Under the pieces are notes generated by a model. It ran no database searches. It saw only the letters and a program-made list of their open reading frames with translations, and had not been told where the DNA came from. This document shows positions 50,495 to 59,603 of a stretch of 64,000 nucleotides of DNA, one piece after another; the first letter of the stretch is position 1, and the number at the start of each line of letters is the position of its first letter. Both the position numbers and the translations under genes were made by a program. The stretch comes from Denitromonas halophila (lineage in GTDB: Bacteria; Pseudomonadota; Gammaproteobacteria; Burkholderiales; Rhodocyclaceae), in the NCBI RefSeq assembly GCF_007625155.1, contig NZ_VMNK01000003.1:248001-312000 (forward strand). Direction: 5' to 3'.

Positions 50495-52492
50495 TTACTC
50501 GCGCAGTGCCGCGCGAGCCTCCTGCAAGGTCGAAAACAGGCGGCCATCTTCGCCCAGCACCTCGCCCAGCTTGACCCGCGCAAAACCGCTGGAAGCGTAG
50601 CGCACCACGGTGGTGTAGTAGGTATCGACCAGGGACTGCACCATGACCGCGTAGTCTTCGAGCAGATCGGGGTCGATGTCGAAATGGTCGTAATTGACCA
50701 CCGCCCGCACCCGCCGCCCCAGCGGCGCGAGCTCTTCGGCCACGCGCTGGCGGATCTGCTCGATCTGGGCGCGATCACGCACGGTGTAGCGCTCGAGGTC
50801 GACAAAGAACAGATCCTGATCGGCATCGTAATGCAGCCGCGCCTCGATGGGCCGGTCGAGCAGCATCGCGCGCAGGCCGATGTGGCCTTCCTCAAAGATG
50901 CGGGCGTCCATCAGCCTCGGCGCGCCTTCGATCAGCGGCACAAAACCCATGTGGGCGAGAATGTCGCGCTCGATGTCGATGCCCGGCGCGATCTCGATCA
51001 GCGCCAGCCCGCGCTCGGTCAGGCGGAACACGCAGCGCTCGGTGATGTAGAGCACCGGCTGGCGGCGCTGGTTGGCCACATCGCCGCTGAAGGTGCGGTG
51101 TTCGACCTGCTCAATGAATTTCGGCGACTTGCCCTCGCGCACGATGCGCAGTTGGCCGTCCTCGACCGCGATCTCCAGCCCGCCCGCCGTGAAGGTGCCG
51201 ACAAAAACCACCTGCTTGGCGTTCTGGCTGATGTTGATGAAGCCGCCAGCGCCGGCGATACGGCTGCCGAACTTGCTCACGTTGAGGTTGCCCTGCCGGT
51301 CAGCCTGCGCCAAGCCGAGAAAAGCGAGGTCCAGCCCGCCGCCGTCGTAGAAGTCGAACTGGCTGGGCTGATCGATGATCGCCTCGGTATTCACCGCCGC
51401 GCCAAAGTCCATGCCACCGGCCGGAATGCCGCCGATCACGCCGGGCTCGGCAGTGAGCGTCAGCAGATCGATGATCGACTCCTCAGCCGCCACCGCCGCC
51501 ACGCCTTCAGGCATGCCGATCCCCAGATTCACCACCACATTCGGCCGCAGTTCCATGGCCGCGCGGCGCGCGATGATCTTGCGCTCCGACATCGGCAGCG
51601 AGGCCACGCTGGTGGCCGGCACACGAATCTCGCCGGCGTAGGCCGCGCTGTAGGGCGTGCCGAAAGTCTGCTCGTGGTGCTCGGGCTTTTCGGCCACCAC
51701 CACGCAATCGACCAGCACGCCGGGGATCTTCACCTGGCGCGGGTTGAGCGTGCCGCGATCAGCCACCCGCTCGACCTGCACAATGACAATGCCGCCGCTG
51801 TTATGCGCCGCCATGGCAATGGCCTGCGCCTCCAGCGTCAGGGCTTCCTTCTCCATGGTCACGTTGCCATCGAGGTCGGCCGTGGTGCCGCGGATAATGC
51901 CGACGTGAATCGGGAAGCCCTTGTAGAACAGGTAGTCCTCGCCGTCGATGGGCATCAGACGCACCAGGTCTTCCTGCGTCACGGCGTTGATCTTGCCGCC
52001 GCCAAAGCGCGGATCGACAAAGGTGCCCAGGCCAACGCGGGTCAGTGTGCCGGGCTTGCCGGCGGCGATGTCGCGAAACAGATGGGAGATCACGCCTTGC
52101 GGCAGGTTGTAGGCTTCGATGCTGTCGGCCACCGCCAGCGCCTGCAGCTGCGGCACCAGCCCCCAGTGCCCGCCCACCACACGCTTGACCAGCCCGCGAT
52201 GGCCGAAGTGGTTGAGGCCGCGCTGCTTGCCGTCGCCCTGACCGGCGGCGTACACCAGCGTCAGGTCACGCGGATAGCCCACGCCATCGGCGCTCTCCTG
52301 CGCTTCGGCGAGAAAACGTTCCTCAAGCGCCACGGCGATGCCCTCGGCAAAACCGATGCCGACAAAGCCACCGGTGGCCACGGTGTCGCCACTGCGCACC
52401 AGCTGCACCGCCTCGGCGGCGCTCACCACCTTGCCACGCCGACGCCGGCGCAGCTCTTCAATCATTCGTGCCGTATTGCCCCGTTCCTGCAT
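50495..52492 (-). CDS. Acyl-CoA:acetate/3-ketoacid CoA-transferase (propionate CoA-transferase-like)
   Basis: 665 residues from the ATG at 52492, with GGGGGAGAG upstream. The first CoA-transferase domain has [38 protein letters not shown] and [10 protein letters not shown]. The second has the covalent glutamate E329 in [17 protein letters not shown] and [16 protein letters not shown]. This is a class I enzyme (Pct type) moving CoA between carboxylates such as acetate, propionate or acetoacetate. About 140 residues at the C terminus (after residue 520; [15 protein letters not shown] onward) extend past the usual 510-525-residue Pct length. Long versions occur in betaproteobacteria, but the role of the extension is unknown. 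Confidence 0.88.
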   Translation of the reverse strand: MQERGNTARMIEELRRRRRGKVVSAAEAVQLVRSGDTVATGGFVGIGFAEGIAVALEERFLAEAQESADGVGYPRDLTLVYAAGQGDGKQRGLNHFGHRGLVKRVVGGHWGLVPQLQALAVADSIEAYNLPQGVISHLFRDIAAGKPGTLTRVGLGTFVDPRFGGGKINAVTQEDLVRLMPIDGEDYLFYKGFPIHVGIIRGTTADLDGNVTMEKEALTLEAQAIAMAAHNSGGIVIVQVERVADRGTLNPRQVKIPGVLVDCVVVAEKPEHHEQTFGTPYSAAYAGEIRVPATSVASLPMSERKIIARRAAMELRPNVVVNLGIGMPEGVAAVAAEESIIDLLTLTAEPGVIGGIPAGGMDFGAAVNTEAIIDQPSQFDFYDGGGLDLAFLGLAQADRQGNLNVSKFGSRIAGAGGFINISQNAKQVVFVGTFTAGGLEIAVEDGQLRIVREGKSPKFIEQVEHRTFSGDVANQRRQPVLYITERCVFRLTERGLALIEIAPGIDIERDILAHMGFVPLIEGAPRLMDARIFEEGHIGLRAMLLDRPIEARLHYDADQDLFFVDLERYTVRDRAQIEQIRQRVAEELAPLGRRVRAVVNYDHFDIDPDLLEDYAVMVQSLVDTYYTTVVRYASSGFARVKLGEVLGEDGRLFSTLQEARAALRE

Positions 52493-52579
52493 GCCCTCTC
52501 CCCCTCGCATCGCGGCCGTCGATGGGCCACTTGAATATGGCGCAACGATACTGCGCCCTTCGGGGAAAAGGCTACCGGG

Positions 52580-53776
52580 TTAACCCGGCATACCGTCGAT
52601 GCGAGTGCTCACCAGCCACTTGCCGTAGCGCCACAGAAAGAGCAGCAGCGCGGCCGCAAAACTGGCGCCGGCCGCATGGATCAGCGGTTGATACGCAGCG
52701 GGGATGAAGGCTGCCCCAAGGCGCAGCACCGTCGCCAACAGCATCAAGGCGTAGGCCGGCACCATCAACGGCGGCAAGACCAGGTTGCGGCCGGTGTGCC
52801 CGAGCGCAGTGCGCGTCATCATGCCGAGGGTCAGCACACCAATGCCGCCGATGGCGATGCAATGCACCGCCGCCGACATCAGCGCTGGTGCCACCGACAA
52901 GGCCAGCCCCACCATGCCGATGCCGAAGGCAGTCAGCGAGTAGCCCAGATACAACACCCACAGCAGCGGATGCTGGCGCATCGAACCATGCGCATTGCGC
53001 ATCAGCAGCACCAGGTTGAACACCATGCCGGCTGCGCCAACGATCAGCGCCAGCACCGACGGCGCATCGGTGGCAATCAGTGCCGCCAGCATCACCGGCG
53101 ACAGCAAACCGACAATGCCCGCCCAGCGCGGATGGCTGACCTGCGGACGCTTGAGCGCACGGTGGGTAAAGAAGGGAATCACCCGCAAGCCGATCAGCGT
53201 GATGAAGCCGGCCACCAGCAACAGACCGGTGAACAGCAGACGCCGGGCATCCATGTCCAGCACGCCGGCGACGGTCAACAGATACAAGGCATTGGCCAAC
53301 GCGAACGCCAGCAACAAAAAGGGCACGCCGGCATTGCGCTTGCTACGCGCCCGCCACACCGGCAAAGCCACCGCGGCAGCCGCACAGACGAAGAAGCTCA
53401 CCGACAGCAGGCCGGTGATCAAGGGCGCACCGGTCTCGGTCGAGGCGGCAATGCGCGCCCCCAGCCACAGCGCGGTCAGGCCGGCCAGTGGTGTGCCCGA
53501 GAAGGCCGGCTGGCCGGTCCACGAACCGACGGCAGTCAGCAAAAAGCCAACGATCACCGCGCCCGCGTAGCCCCAGATCATCTCGTGCCCATGCCACAGC
53601 ATGCCGGGCAGCGCATCGGTGCCGTTGAAACCGGCCACCCAGGCCAGAATGGCGACCACCCCGAACAGTGCCGCGAACAGGTAGAAGGGGCGAAACGCCA
53701 TCGCCATGAAAGGCGACCAGCCGGCGCGGCTGGCCGGCAGGCGGAGGCGGGGTTCTTCGAGTCGGATAATGGCCAT
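52580..53776 (-). CDS. nnrS: NnrS family haem-copper membrane protein
   Basis: 398 residues with about 12 membrane helices. NnrS features are the N-terminal FMAMAFRPFYLFAALFGVVA and MLWHGHEMIWGYAGAVIVGF with histidines H77/H79 in the HGHEM pattern, and late LSVAPALMSAAVHCIAIGGI with another histidine, placed as in haem-ligating NnrS. NnrS relieves nitrosative stress by protecting iron and metabolic enzymes from nitric oxide. It is the first gene in the divergent unit opposite NsrR with the hemerythrin gene between them, so NsrR repression is likely. Confidence 0.92.
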   Translation of the reverse strand: MAIIRLEEPRLRLPASRAGWSPFMAMAFRPFYLFAALFGVVAILAWVAGFNGTDALPGMLWHGHEMIWGYAGAVIVGFLLTAVGSWTGQPAFSGTPLAGLTALWLGARIAASTETGAPLITGLLSVSFFVCAAAAVALPVWRARSKRNAGVPFLLLAFALANALYLLTVAGVLDMDARRLLFTGLLLVAGFITLIGLRVIPFFTHRALKRPQVSHPRWAGIVGLLSPVMLAALIATDAPSVLALIVGAAGMVFNLVLLMRNAHGSMRQHPLLWVLYLGYSLTAFGIGMVGLALSVAPALMSAAVHCIAIGGIGVLTLGMMTRTALGHTGRNLVLPPLMVPAYALMLLATVLRLGAAFIPAAYQPLIHAAGASFAAALLLFLWRYGKWLVSTRIDGMPG

Positions 53777-53928
53777 CGGAAATCTCGTGAATCAAATCAA
53801 CGGGCGCGCAGGCACCCGGCAGGAAAAGGTCCGGGCGCCAGCGTACGACGCACCGGGGTGGGCTTGGGGCTGGGGGTGGGCACCTTGAGGCGCCTCGGGG
53901 TATTCATGTTTTGGGCCGGGAACGCGAC

Positions 53929-54285
53929 TCAGGCGGCGACCGGGGCCAGGCGACGCTCGACGGCAGGGAACATCTCCCGCTCTTCGAAACGGACATGGGC
54001 AATCAAGGCCTCGCCCGCCTCGGCGCAGCGCCTGCCAGCTTCGGCCTCGTCAAACAAGCGCTGGAGCTGTTCATGTTCGGACAGCAGCCGGCGCACCAGC
54101 GCATGGTCGCCGGCGGCGCGCAGTACCGGCAGCAAGTCGCGCTCTTCTTCATCAAAGTGCGCCTGTAACTCCGGCCGCATCTGCGACAGCATCGCGACGC
54201 CGGTGCCGCTGATCAGCGCGCGGGCCAGCCGCAGGGCGGCATGGTGTTCGCGGGACAAGGGGACGAGACGGGGGTCGCGGCGCAT
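53929..54285 (-). CDS. Hemerythrin HHE-domain protein
   Basis: 118 residues. The di-iron ligands are laid out as expected: H14/H15 in SREHHAALRLA, H43 and E47 in AHFDEEERDLL, H71 in LLSEHEQLQRLF, then H97 and E101 in IAHVRFEEREMFP. Related proteins bind oxygen or nitric oxide or repair iron-sulfur clusters (compare YtfE). It sits between nnrS and nsrR, and its promoter directly abuts the NsrR operator, so it is presumably part of the nitric oxide response. It is separated from nnrS by about 150 bp with nothing recognisable. Confidence 0.88.
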   Translation of the reverse strand: MRRDPRLVPLSREHHAALRLARALISGTGVAMLSQMRPELQAHFDEEERDLLPVLRAAGDHALVRRLLSEHEQLQRLFDEAEAGRRCAEAGEALIAHVRFEEREMFPAVERRLAPVAA

Positions 54286-54320
54286 GGAAAAATCCTCGGG
54301 GTCAATGAAACGACTTCACG

Positions 54321-54343
54321 AAGATGTATTTTAAGTGTATCTT
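54321..54343. promoter_or_regulatory. NsrR operator between hemerythrin and nsrR genes
   Basis: AAGATGTATTT-T-AAGTGTATCTT is an 11-1-11 palindrome close to the known NsrR consensus (AAGATGCATTT-N-AAATGCATCTT), with only three changes. A second half-site AATGTATCTT follows at 54359-54368. The position between divergent genes fits control of both, including autoregulation. Confidence 0.88.
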
Positions 54344-54400
54344 TTAAAGAGTCAACTCGAATGTATCTTTAATCTTTGTGCCATCGACGCCGGACACCCC

Positions 54401-54833
54401 ATGCAGATCACCCAGCACACCGACTATGCCTTGCGCGTCCTGATCACCCTGGGCGCCTGCCCCGAGCGGCGCGTGACCATCAAGGAAGTGGCGGAAACCT
54501 TTGACATCTCGCGCAGCCATGTGATGAAGATCGTCAATCAACTGGTCACGCTGGGCTTTGTCGAGGGCGCGCGCGGCAAGGGCGGCGGCTTGCGTCTGAA
54601 CCGGGCGCCGGAGGCGATCGGCGTGGGCGAAGTGGTGCGCCAGATGGAGCCCGGCTTCGACCTGGTCGACTGCTTTCGCGCCGAGTCGAGCTGCCTGCTG
54701 AGTTCCGGCTGCCGACTGAAGGGCGCGCTGAATACCGCGCTGCAGGCGTTTCTGGCCGCGCTGGATGAGGTCACCCTGGCCGACCTGATCGTCAATCAGC
54801 CGCGCCTGCGCAGCATGCTCGGGGTGATCGCGC

Positions 54834-54850
<17 letters not shown>
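54401..54850 (+). CDS. nsrR: Rrf2-family nitric oxide sensor NsrR
   Basis: 149 residues from the ATG at 54401 (QITQHTDYALRVLITLGACP). The winged helix is VTIKEVAETFDISRSHVMKI. The three cluster cysteines C91, C98 and C104 (DCFRAESSCLLSSGC) match the iron-sulfur site of NsrR rather than IscR. Nitrosylation of the cluster releases the repressor. The operator lies 58 bp upstream, so it likely autoregulates and controls the divergent hemerythrin and nnrS. Its 3' end overlaps the convergent yjbQ gene by 17 bp. Confidence 0.93.
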
Positions 54851-55250
<400 letters not shown>

Positions 55251-55351
55251 GCCGCGCCCCCAGGCAAAAATATATAGGGAAAACCCTTAAGATCAAACGC
55301 ACACCGTCCGTTGACCCTGCTGTCGTCATCTCTTGAAACCCCGATCGCACC

Positions 55352-55840
55352 ATGCCCCCAAAACGCATTCTTGTCATCGACGATGTGTCTGTCATTCGTG
55401 GTTTCGTCAAAGGCGCGCTCAAGCACCTCGATGTGCACTTTGGCGAAGCCTCGGGCGCCGAGCAGGCACTGGTCATGCTCGACTCCATGCCGGCCGACGT
55501 CATCGTCTGTGATCTGAACATGCCCGGCATGAGCGGCGAAGCCTTCGTGCAAACCCTTCGCGAACGTGGCGACCAGACCCCAATCATGATGCTCACGGTC
55601 GAGGGCAACCGGAGCGTTGTCGCCAAGCTGATGCAAGTGGGCATCCAGGGCTACATGCTCAAGCCCTTCAAACCGGCAATTCTGGCGGAACGGGTGCAGG
55701 AGCTGCTCGATGGCACGGCGCCACCTGTCCGGCCTTACACCGCTCCGGCCGACGCCGCCGCGGACACCGACGAGGCCCCGCCAGCTGACACCGCGGCCGG
55801 CAGCGCCACCCAAACCGAATCGACCGACACCAACGCCTAG
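55352..55840 (+). CDS. Stand-alone response regulator with acidic tail
   Basis: 162 residues: one receiver domain plus a tail of about 37 residues rich in Ala, Pro, Thr, Asp and Glu. The receiver has D10-D11, D54 in VIVCDLNMPGMSGEAFV, T82 and K104 in MLKPFKP. It aligns with the 125-residue protein at 28830, with active residues at the same positions. No output domain follows the receiver, and the tail is low-complexity. It is not near a kinase gene. Confidence 0.88.
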   Translation: MPPKRILVIDDVSVIRGFVKGALKHLDVHFGEASGAEQALVMLDSMPADVIVCDLNMPGMSGEAFVQTLRERGDQTPIMMLTVEGNRSVVAKLMQVGIQGYMLKPFKPAILAERVQELLDGTAPPVRPYTAPADAAADTDEAPPADTAAGSATQTESTDTNA

Positions 55841-55846
55841 CCCCGC

Positions 55847-56746
55847 CTACAGACCCCGCGCCCAGGCCGGCCGCAACCCGGCTTGCGCCGGCGCCTCAAG
55901 CGCCCCGCGTACTTGCGCAAGCAAGCGCGCCTTGTCGGCACCCAGCGTACCCTTGAGCACCAGCCAGTTGGACGCGTGATCGGAGCGGAACACCGTCCGC
56001 TTCAAGTCCAGCTGCGACAGCAGCGCTTCCATTTCCTGTAGCAGACCTCGCAGATCGAGCGGCTCCCATTCGGGAAAGCCCGCCCGAAAGCGTTGCTCGC
56101 CGGTGGGAAAGCTCACCACCAAGGTGGCGAGATATTCGGGCTGCGTGACATTGGCCAGCCGCGCCGAGGCTTCGGCATGCTGGGCGCTGAACACCGGTCC
56201 GCCGAGGCCATTGAGGATCATCACCGAGCGGGTGATGCCGGCCTCGCCGAGCTTGTCGAGCGCCTCGCGGGTGGTGTCGAAAGTCTCGCCCTTGTTCACC
56301 CGCGCCAGCACCGTATCGTCGCCCGATTCGGCACCGACATACACCATGCGCAAACCGGCCGCAGCCAACGCCTGCATGTCGGCCACCGACTTCTTGCGCA
56401 GGTTGCGCGGCAGGCAATAGCTGGAGATGCGCCGCACCGCCGGCAGATGGATGCGGATCGCCTCGAGAATCGCCAGCAGGCGCCGGGTGGGCAGCACCAG
56501 CGCGTCGCCGTCGGCCAGAAACACGCGTCGCACCTGATCGCCATACAGGGCAGCAACCCGGCGGATGCTGTCGATCACCTCATCTTCGCCACGCGCGCGA
56601 AATGCCTTTTGCGGCGCGGTGTACATCTCGCAGAACGTGCATTGGTTCCACGAGCAGCCATCCGTCACCGGCAGAATCAGCGACTGCGCCTCGCTTGGCG
56701 GCCGGAACACCGGCTCGACATAGCGGATCGGAATCGTCTCAGTCAT
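55847..56746 (-). CDS. Radical SAM protein of unknown reaction
   Basis: 299 residues from the ATG at 56746, which overlaps the psd stop (TATGACTGA). The iron-sulfur cysteines are C31, C36 and C39 in TDGCSWNQCTFCEMY, a CX4CX2C spacing rather than the common CX3CX2C. They are followed by RVFLADGDALVLP, YVGAESGDD and SVMILNGLGG, with a TIM-barrel pattern. Related 'CTFCEMY' radical SAM proteins have no assigned substrate. Translational coupling to phosphatidylserine decarboxylase suggests cotranscription but does not define function. Confidence 0.85.
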   Translation of the reverse strand: MTETIPIRYVEPVFRPPSEAQSLILPVTDGCSWNQCTFCEMYTAPQKAFRARGEDEVIDSIRRVAALYGDQVRRVFLADGDALVLPTRRLLAILEAIRIHLPAVRRISSYCLPRNLRKKSVADMQALAAAGLRMVYVGAESGDDTVLARVNKGETFDTTREALDKLGEAGITRSVMILNGLGGPVFSAQHAEASARLANVTQPEYLATLVVSFPTGEQRFRAGFPEWEPLDLRGLLQEMEALLSQLDLKRTVFRSDHASNWLVLKGTLGADKARLLAQVRGALEAPAQAGLRPAWARGL

Positions 56747-57629
56747 ACAACGCCAGCACGGTCTCGGCCTCAAAGACCGGCGGCGGCAGCGCCCGCCCCA
56801 TGCGCTCGCCCAGTCGCACCGCGGCTTCGGGTGCCCAGGCCGGGTTGAAGGCCATCATCGGCTTGGGGAAGAGCATCACGACCGTCGAGCCGAGCAGGAA
56901 GCGGCCCATCTCCTCGCCCTGCGCCAGCACGATGTCCTGGTCGTCGTAACGCCATTTGGTGATGTCGGGTCGGCGCGGCGGATTGACCACGCCATGCCAC
57001 ACCGTCGCCATGCTGCCCACAATGGTGGCGCCGACCAGCACCATCACAAACGGGCCGGCTGCGGACTCGAACACGCAAACCACCCGTTCGTTGCGCGCAA
57101 ACAGGCCGGGCACGCCGCGCGCGGTGGTCGGATTGACCGAAAACAGATCGCCGGGCACGTAGATCATCTCGGTCAAGCGGCCGTCGCAAGGCATGTGAAT
57201 GCGGTGGTAGTCGCGCGGGCTCAGGTACAACGTGGCGAACTGGCCATCGTCAAACTTGGCGGCCAGATGCTTGTCGCCACCGAGCAGCGCGCTGCAGCTG
57301 TAGCTGTGGCCTTTGGCCTGAAACACCTGATCCCCACGGATCGGCCCGAACTGGCTGATCGCCCCGTCCACCGGGCAGACAAAATCCGCGTCGACCAGCG
57401 TGCGCGCGTCGTCGCGCAGCGCGCGGGTGAAGAACTCGTTGAAGGTCGGATAGGCCGCCGGATCCGGATTGGCCGCCTCGCTCATGTCGACCGCGTAGCG
57501 CCGGATGAACCAACGGATCACGCCGGTGGTGAGCTTGCCACCACGCAGGCCAGCGAGCTTGCCAGCGAGCACGGTCAGCGCGCGCTTGGGCAGCAGATAT
57601 TGGGGAATGACGGCGAGGCGATCGGACAC
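56739..57629 (-). CDS. psd: Phosphatidylserine decarboxylase proenzyme
   Basis: 296 residues. The self-cleavage and pyruvoyl motif LGST has its serine at S248 (GRFLLGSTVVMLF). Upstream signatures are DYHRIHMPCDGRLTEMIYVP and VGATIVGSMATVWHG. The enzyme converts phosphatidylserine to phosphatidylethanolamine at the inner membrane after splitting into alpha and beta chains. It is the first gene of a two-gene unit with the radical SAM gene. Confidence 0.95.
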   Translation of the reverse strand: MSDRLAVIPQYLLPKRALTVLAGKLAGLRGGKLTTGVIRWFIRRYAVDMSEAANPDPAAYPTFNEFFTRALRDDARTLVDADFVCPVDGAISQFGPIRGDQVFQAKGHSYSCSALLGGDKHLAAKFDDGQFATLYLSPRDYHRIHMPCDGRLTEMIYVPGDLFSVNPTTARGVPGLFARNERVVCVFESAAGPFVMVLVGATIVGSMATVWHGVVNPPRRPDITKWRYDDQDIVLAQGEEMGRFLLGSTVVMLFPKPMMAFNPAWAPEAAVRLGERMGRALPPPVFEAETVLALYD

Positions 57630-57763
57630 AGGACATCCAGCATGAAGAGAACGTGCCGCCGATTATAACGACAGCGACGAGCGCTTCGGGGTGGCGAGGC
57701 CGGCCTTCGCGCCGGCATCGGCGGCACACCACGACATCAAAAAAATTAGACTTTTCTTATATT

Positions 57764-57791
57764 CCAGTTAAACTGGTAAGCAACTACTTAC
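57764..57791. promoter_or_regulatory. Candidate TetR operator upstream of the efflux operon
   Basis: Two palindromes stand side by side in an AT-rich promoter region: CCAGTT-A-AACTGG (57764-57776) and GTAAG-CAACTA-CTTAC (57776-57791). They end 17 bp before the tetR ATG, so the regulator probably represses its own operon. Confidence 0.62.
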
Positions 57792-57807
57792 TTACTGCGA
57801 TAGCACC

Positions 57808-58422
57808 ATGCCTCACACCGCCGACCGCCAGTCCACCCAGGCCCGTCAGGCCGAGATCATCGCCGCCGTGCTTGCCCTCTCGGCCAGCCAGGGGCCGGGC
57901 ACCATCACCACCCAGGGCATCGCCTCGGCGATCGGCCTGACCCATGGCGCCCTGTTCAAGCATTTTCCGACCAAGGCGGCGCTATGGCTGGCGGTCATTG
58001 ACTGGGTCGACGCGCAACTGATGACCCGGCTACACGCTGCCGCCAACGACCACGACCACCCGGTGGCCGCGCTGCGGGCGGTGTTCATGGCCCATACCGA
58101 CTTTGTCGTCGCCCACCCGGGGGTGCCGCGCTTCATCTTCAATGAGCTGCAACAGCCCGAAGACTCGCCGCTCAAACACCGCGTCAGCGACATGCTCGTC
58201 CGCTATCGCCAACTGCTGCAGGCACGGCTCCAGCACGCCGCGGCACTGGGTGCGCTGCGCCCCCGGCTCGATCTCGACGCCGCGGCCACCCTGTTCATCG
58301 GCAGCCTGCAGGGGCTGGTGATGCAGGCCATGCTGCGTGGCGACACCGCCGACATGCACCATGCCGCCGAGGCCGTCTTCGCAATCTACCGGTCCGCCAT
58401 CCTTGTGGAGCTCGCCTCATGA
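57808..58422 (+). CDS. TetR-family regulator leading the ABC efflux operon
   Basis: 204 residues. The N-terminal helix-turn-helix is TITTQGIASAIGLTHGALFKHFPTKAALW. The C-terminal domain has the pattern of the TetR C-terminal ligand domain (VVAHPGVPRFIFNELQQPED). Its stop overlaps the start of the adaptor gene by ATGA, so the regulator is the first gene of the efflux operon, an arrangement common for drug- or lipid-responsive pumps. Confidence 0.9.
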   Translation: MPHTADRQSTQARQAEIIAAVLALSASQGPGTITTQGIASAIGLTHGALFKHFPTKAALWLAVIDWVDAQLMTRLHAAANDHDHPVAALRAVFMAHTDFVVAHPGVPRFIFNELQQPEDSPLKHRVSDMLVRYRQLLQARLQHAAALGALRPRLDLDAAATLFIGSLQGLVMQAMLRGDTADMHHAAEAVFAIYRSAILVELAS

Positions 58423-59603
58423 AAATCGACGCCCTCCGCCGCTGGGCCTGGCTGCCGCTGGCCCTCATGCTGCTCGCCGGCTTCGCCTACGTGGTCGCCC
58501 GCTCCGGCCCGCTGGCGCCGGTCCGGGTCACCGTCGCCACCGTCACCGAGGGCCAGGTCGCACCCGTGCTGTTCGGCATCGGCACCGTCGACGCCCGGCG
58601 CGCCTATGCCGTGGGTCCGACCGCCCCGGGCCGGCTGATGCAAGTCGAGGTCGACGCCGGCGACACGGTGCGCGCCGGTCAGTTGCTGGCGCGGCTCGAC
58701 CCGGTCGACCTCGACGCCCGCATTGCCGCGCTCGACGCCTCGGCCGATCGCACCCGCAGCACGCTGGCCGCCGCCCAGGCCCAGCAACGGGACATGCACG
58801 CCCGCGCCGAAGTGGCCGCCATCAATGCACGCCGCTATGTCTCGCTCGGCCAGCAACAGTTTGTCAGCGCCAGCGCGGTCGAAGCGCGTACTCAGGAACA
58901 CACCTCAGCCCGCGCCGCGGTCGATGCCGCCGCCGCCAGCGCCGACAGCGCGCGCGGCGATCTGGCCCGCCTGCAGGCCGAGCGCCAGGCGCTGGTCGAA
59001 CAACGCGACACCCTGACGCTGGTGGCGCCGGTCGACGGCGTGGTCACCGCCCGCGAGGCCGAACCCGGCACCACGCTGGTCGCCGGCCAGGCCGCGCTGC
59101 GCCTGATCGACCCGGCCAGCCTGTGGGTGCGCACCCGCATCGACCAGGGCCGCTCGCAGGGGCTAGCAGCCGGCTTGCCGGCGCAGATCGTTCTGCGCTC
59201 GCGCCCGAGCGAGCGACTCGCCGGCCAGGTCGAGCGGGTGGAGTTGATCAGCGATGCGATCACAGAAGAGCGGCTCGCCCAGGTCACTTTTGCGACGCTG
59301 CCGGCCGGCACCTCGATCGGCGAGATGGCCGAGGTGACGGTGCAACTGCCGGCCGCCGCCAACGGCCCGGTGGTGCCCAATGCCGCCCTACAGCAGCGCA
59401 ACGGTCAGACCGGCGTGTGGCAACTGGACGGCGACGCCCTGCGCTTCACCGCCGTGCGCACCGGCGCCACCGGCCCGGACGGCCAGGTGCAGATCCTCGA
59501 CGGCCTGAGCACTGGTGACCGGATCGTGGTCCACAGCGAGGGTAAGCTGAAACCGGACGCCGCCGTCCGCATCGTCGACAGCCTGAACGCGGTGCGCCAA
59601 TGA
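58419..59603 (+). CDS. HlyD-type periplasmic adaptor of an ABC efflux system
   Basis: 394 residues. A signal-anchor helix (WAWLPLALMLLAGFAYVVA) is followed by biotinyl-lipoyl halves (VGPTAPGRLMQVEVDAGDTV, AGQLLARLDPVDLDARIAAL and LTLVAPVDGVVTAREAEPG), a coiled-coil hairpin (TRSTLAAAQAQQRDMHARAE) and a C-terminal barrel (AQIVLRSRPSERLAGQVERV). It bridges the ABC permease to an outer-membrane channel. The start overlaps the tetR stop and the stop overlaps the permease start (both ATGA). Confidence 0.9.
   Translation: MKIDALRRWAWLPLALMLLAGFAYVVARSGPLAPVRVTVATVTEGQVAPVLFGIGTVDARRAYAVGPTAPGRLMQVEVDAGDTVRAGQLLARLDPVDLDARIAALDASADRTRSTLAAAQAQQRDMHARAEVAAINARRYVSLGQQQFVSASAVEARTQEHTSARAAVDAAAASADSARGDLARLQAERQALVEQRDTLTLVAPVDGVVTAREAEPGTTLVAGQAALRLIDPASLWVRTRIDQGRSQGLAAGLPAQIVLRSRPSERLAGQVERVELISDAITEERLAQVTFATLPAGTSIGEMAEVTVQLPAAANGPVVPNAALQQRNGQTGVWQLDGDALRFTAVRTGATGPDGQVQILDGLSTGDRIVVHSEGKLKPDAAVRIVDSLNAVRQ

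Noticed and set aside
50684-52534. 616-codon frame opposite the CoA-transferase
   Set aside because: Antisense to a gene with complete catalytic motifs; sequence is His/Arg/Ala-rich with no domain.
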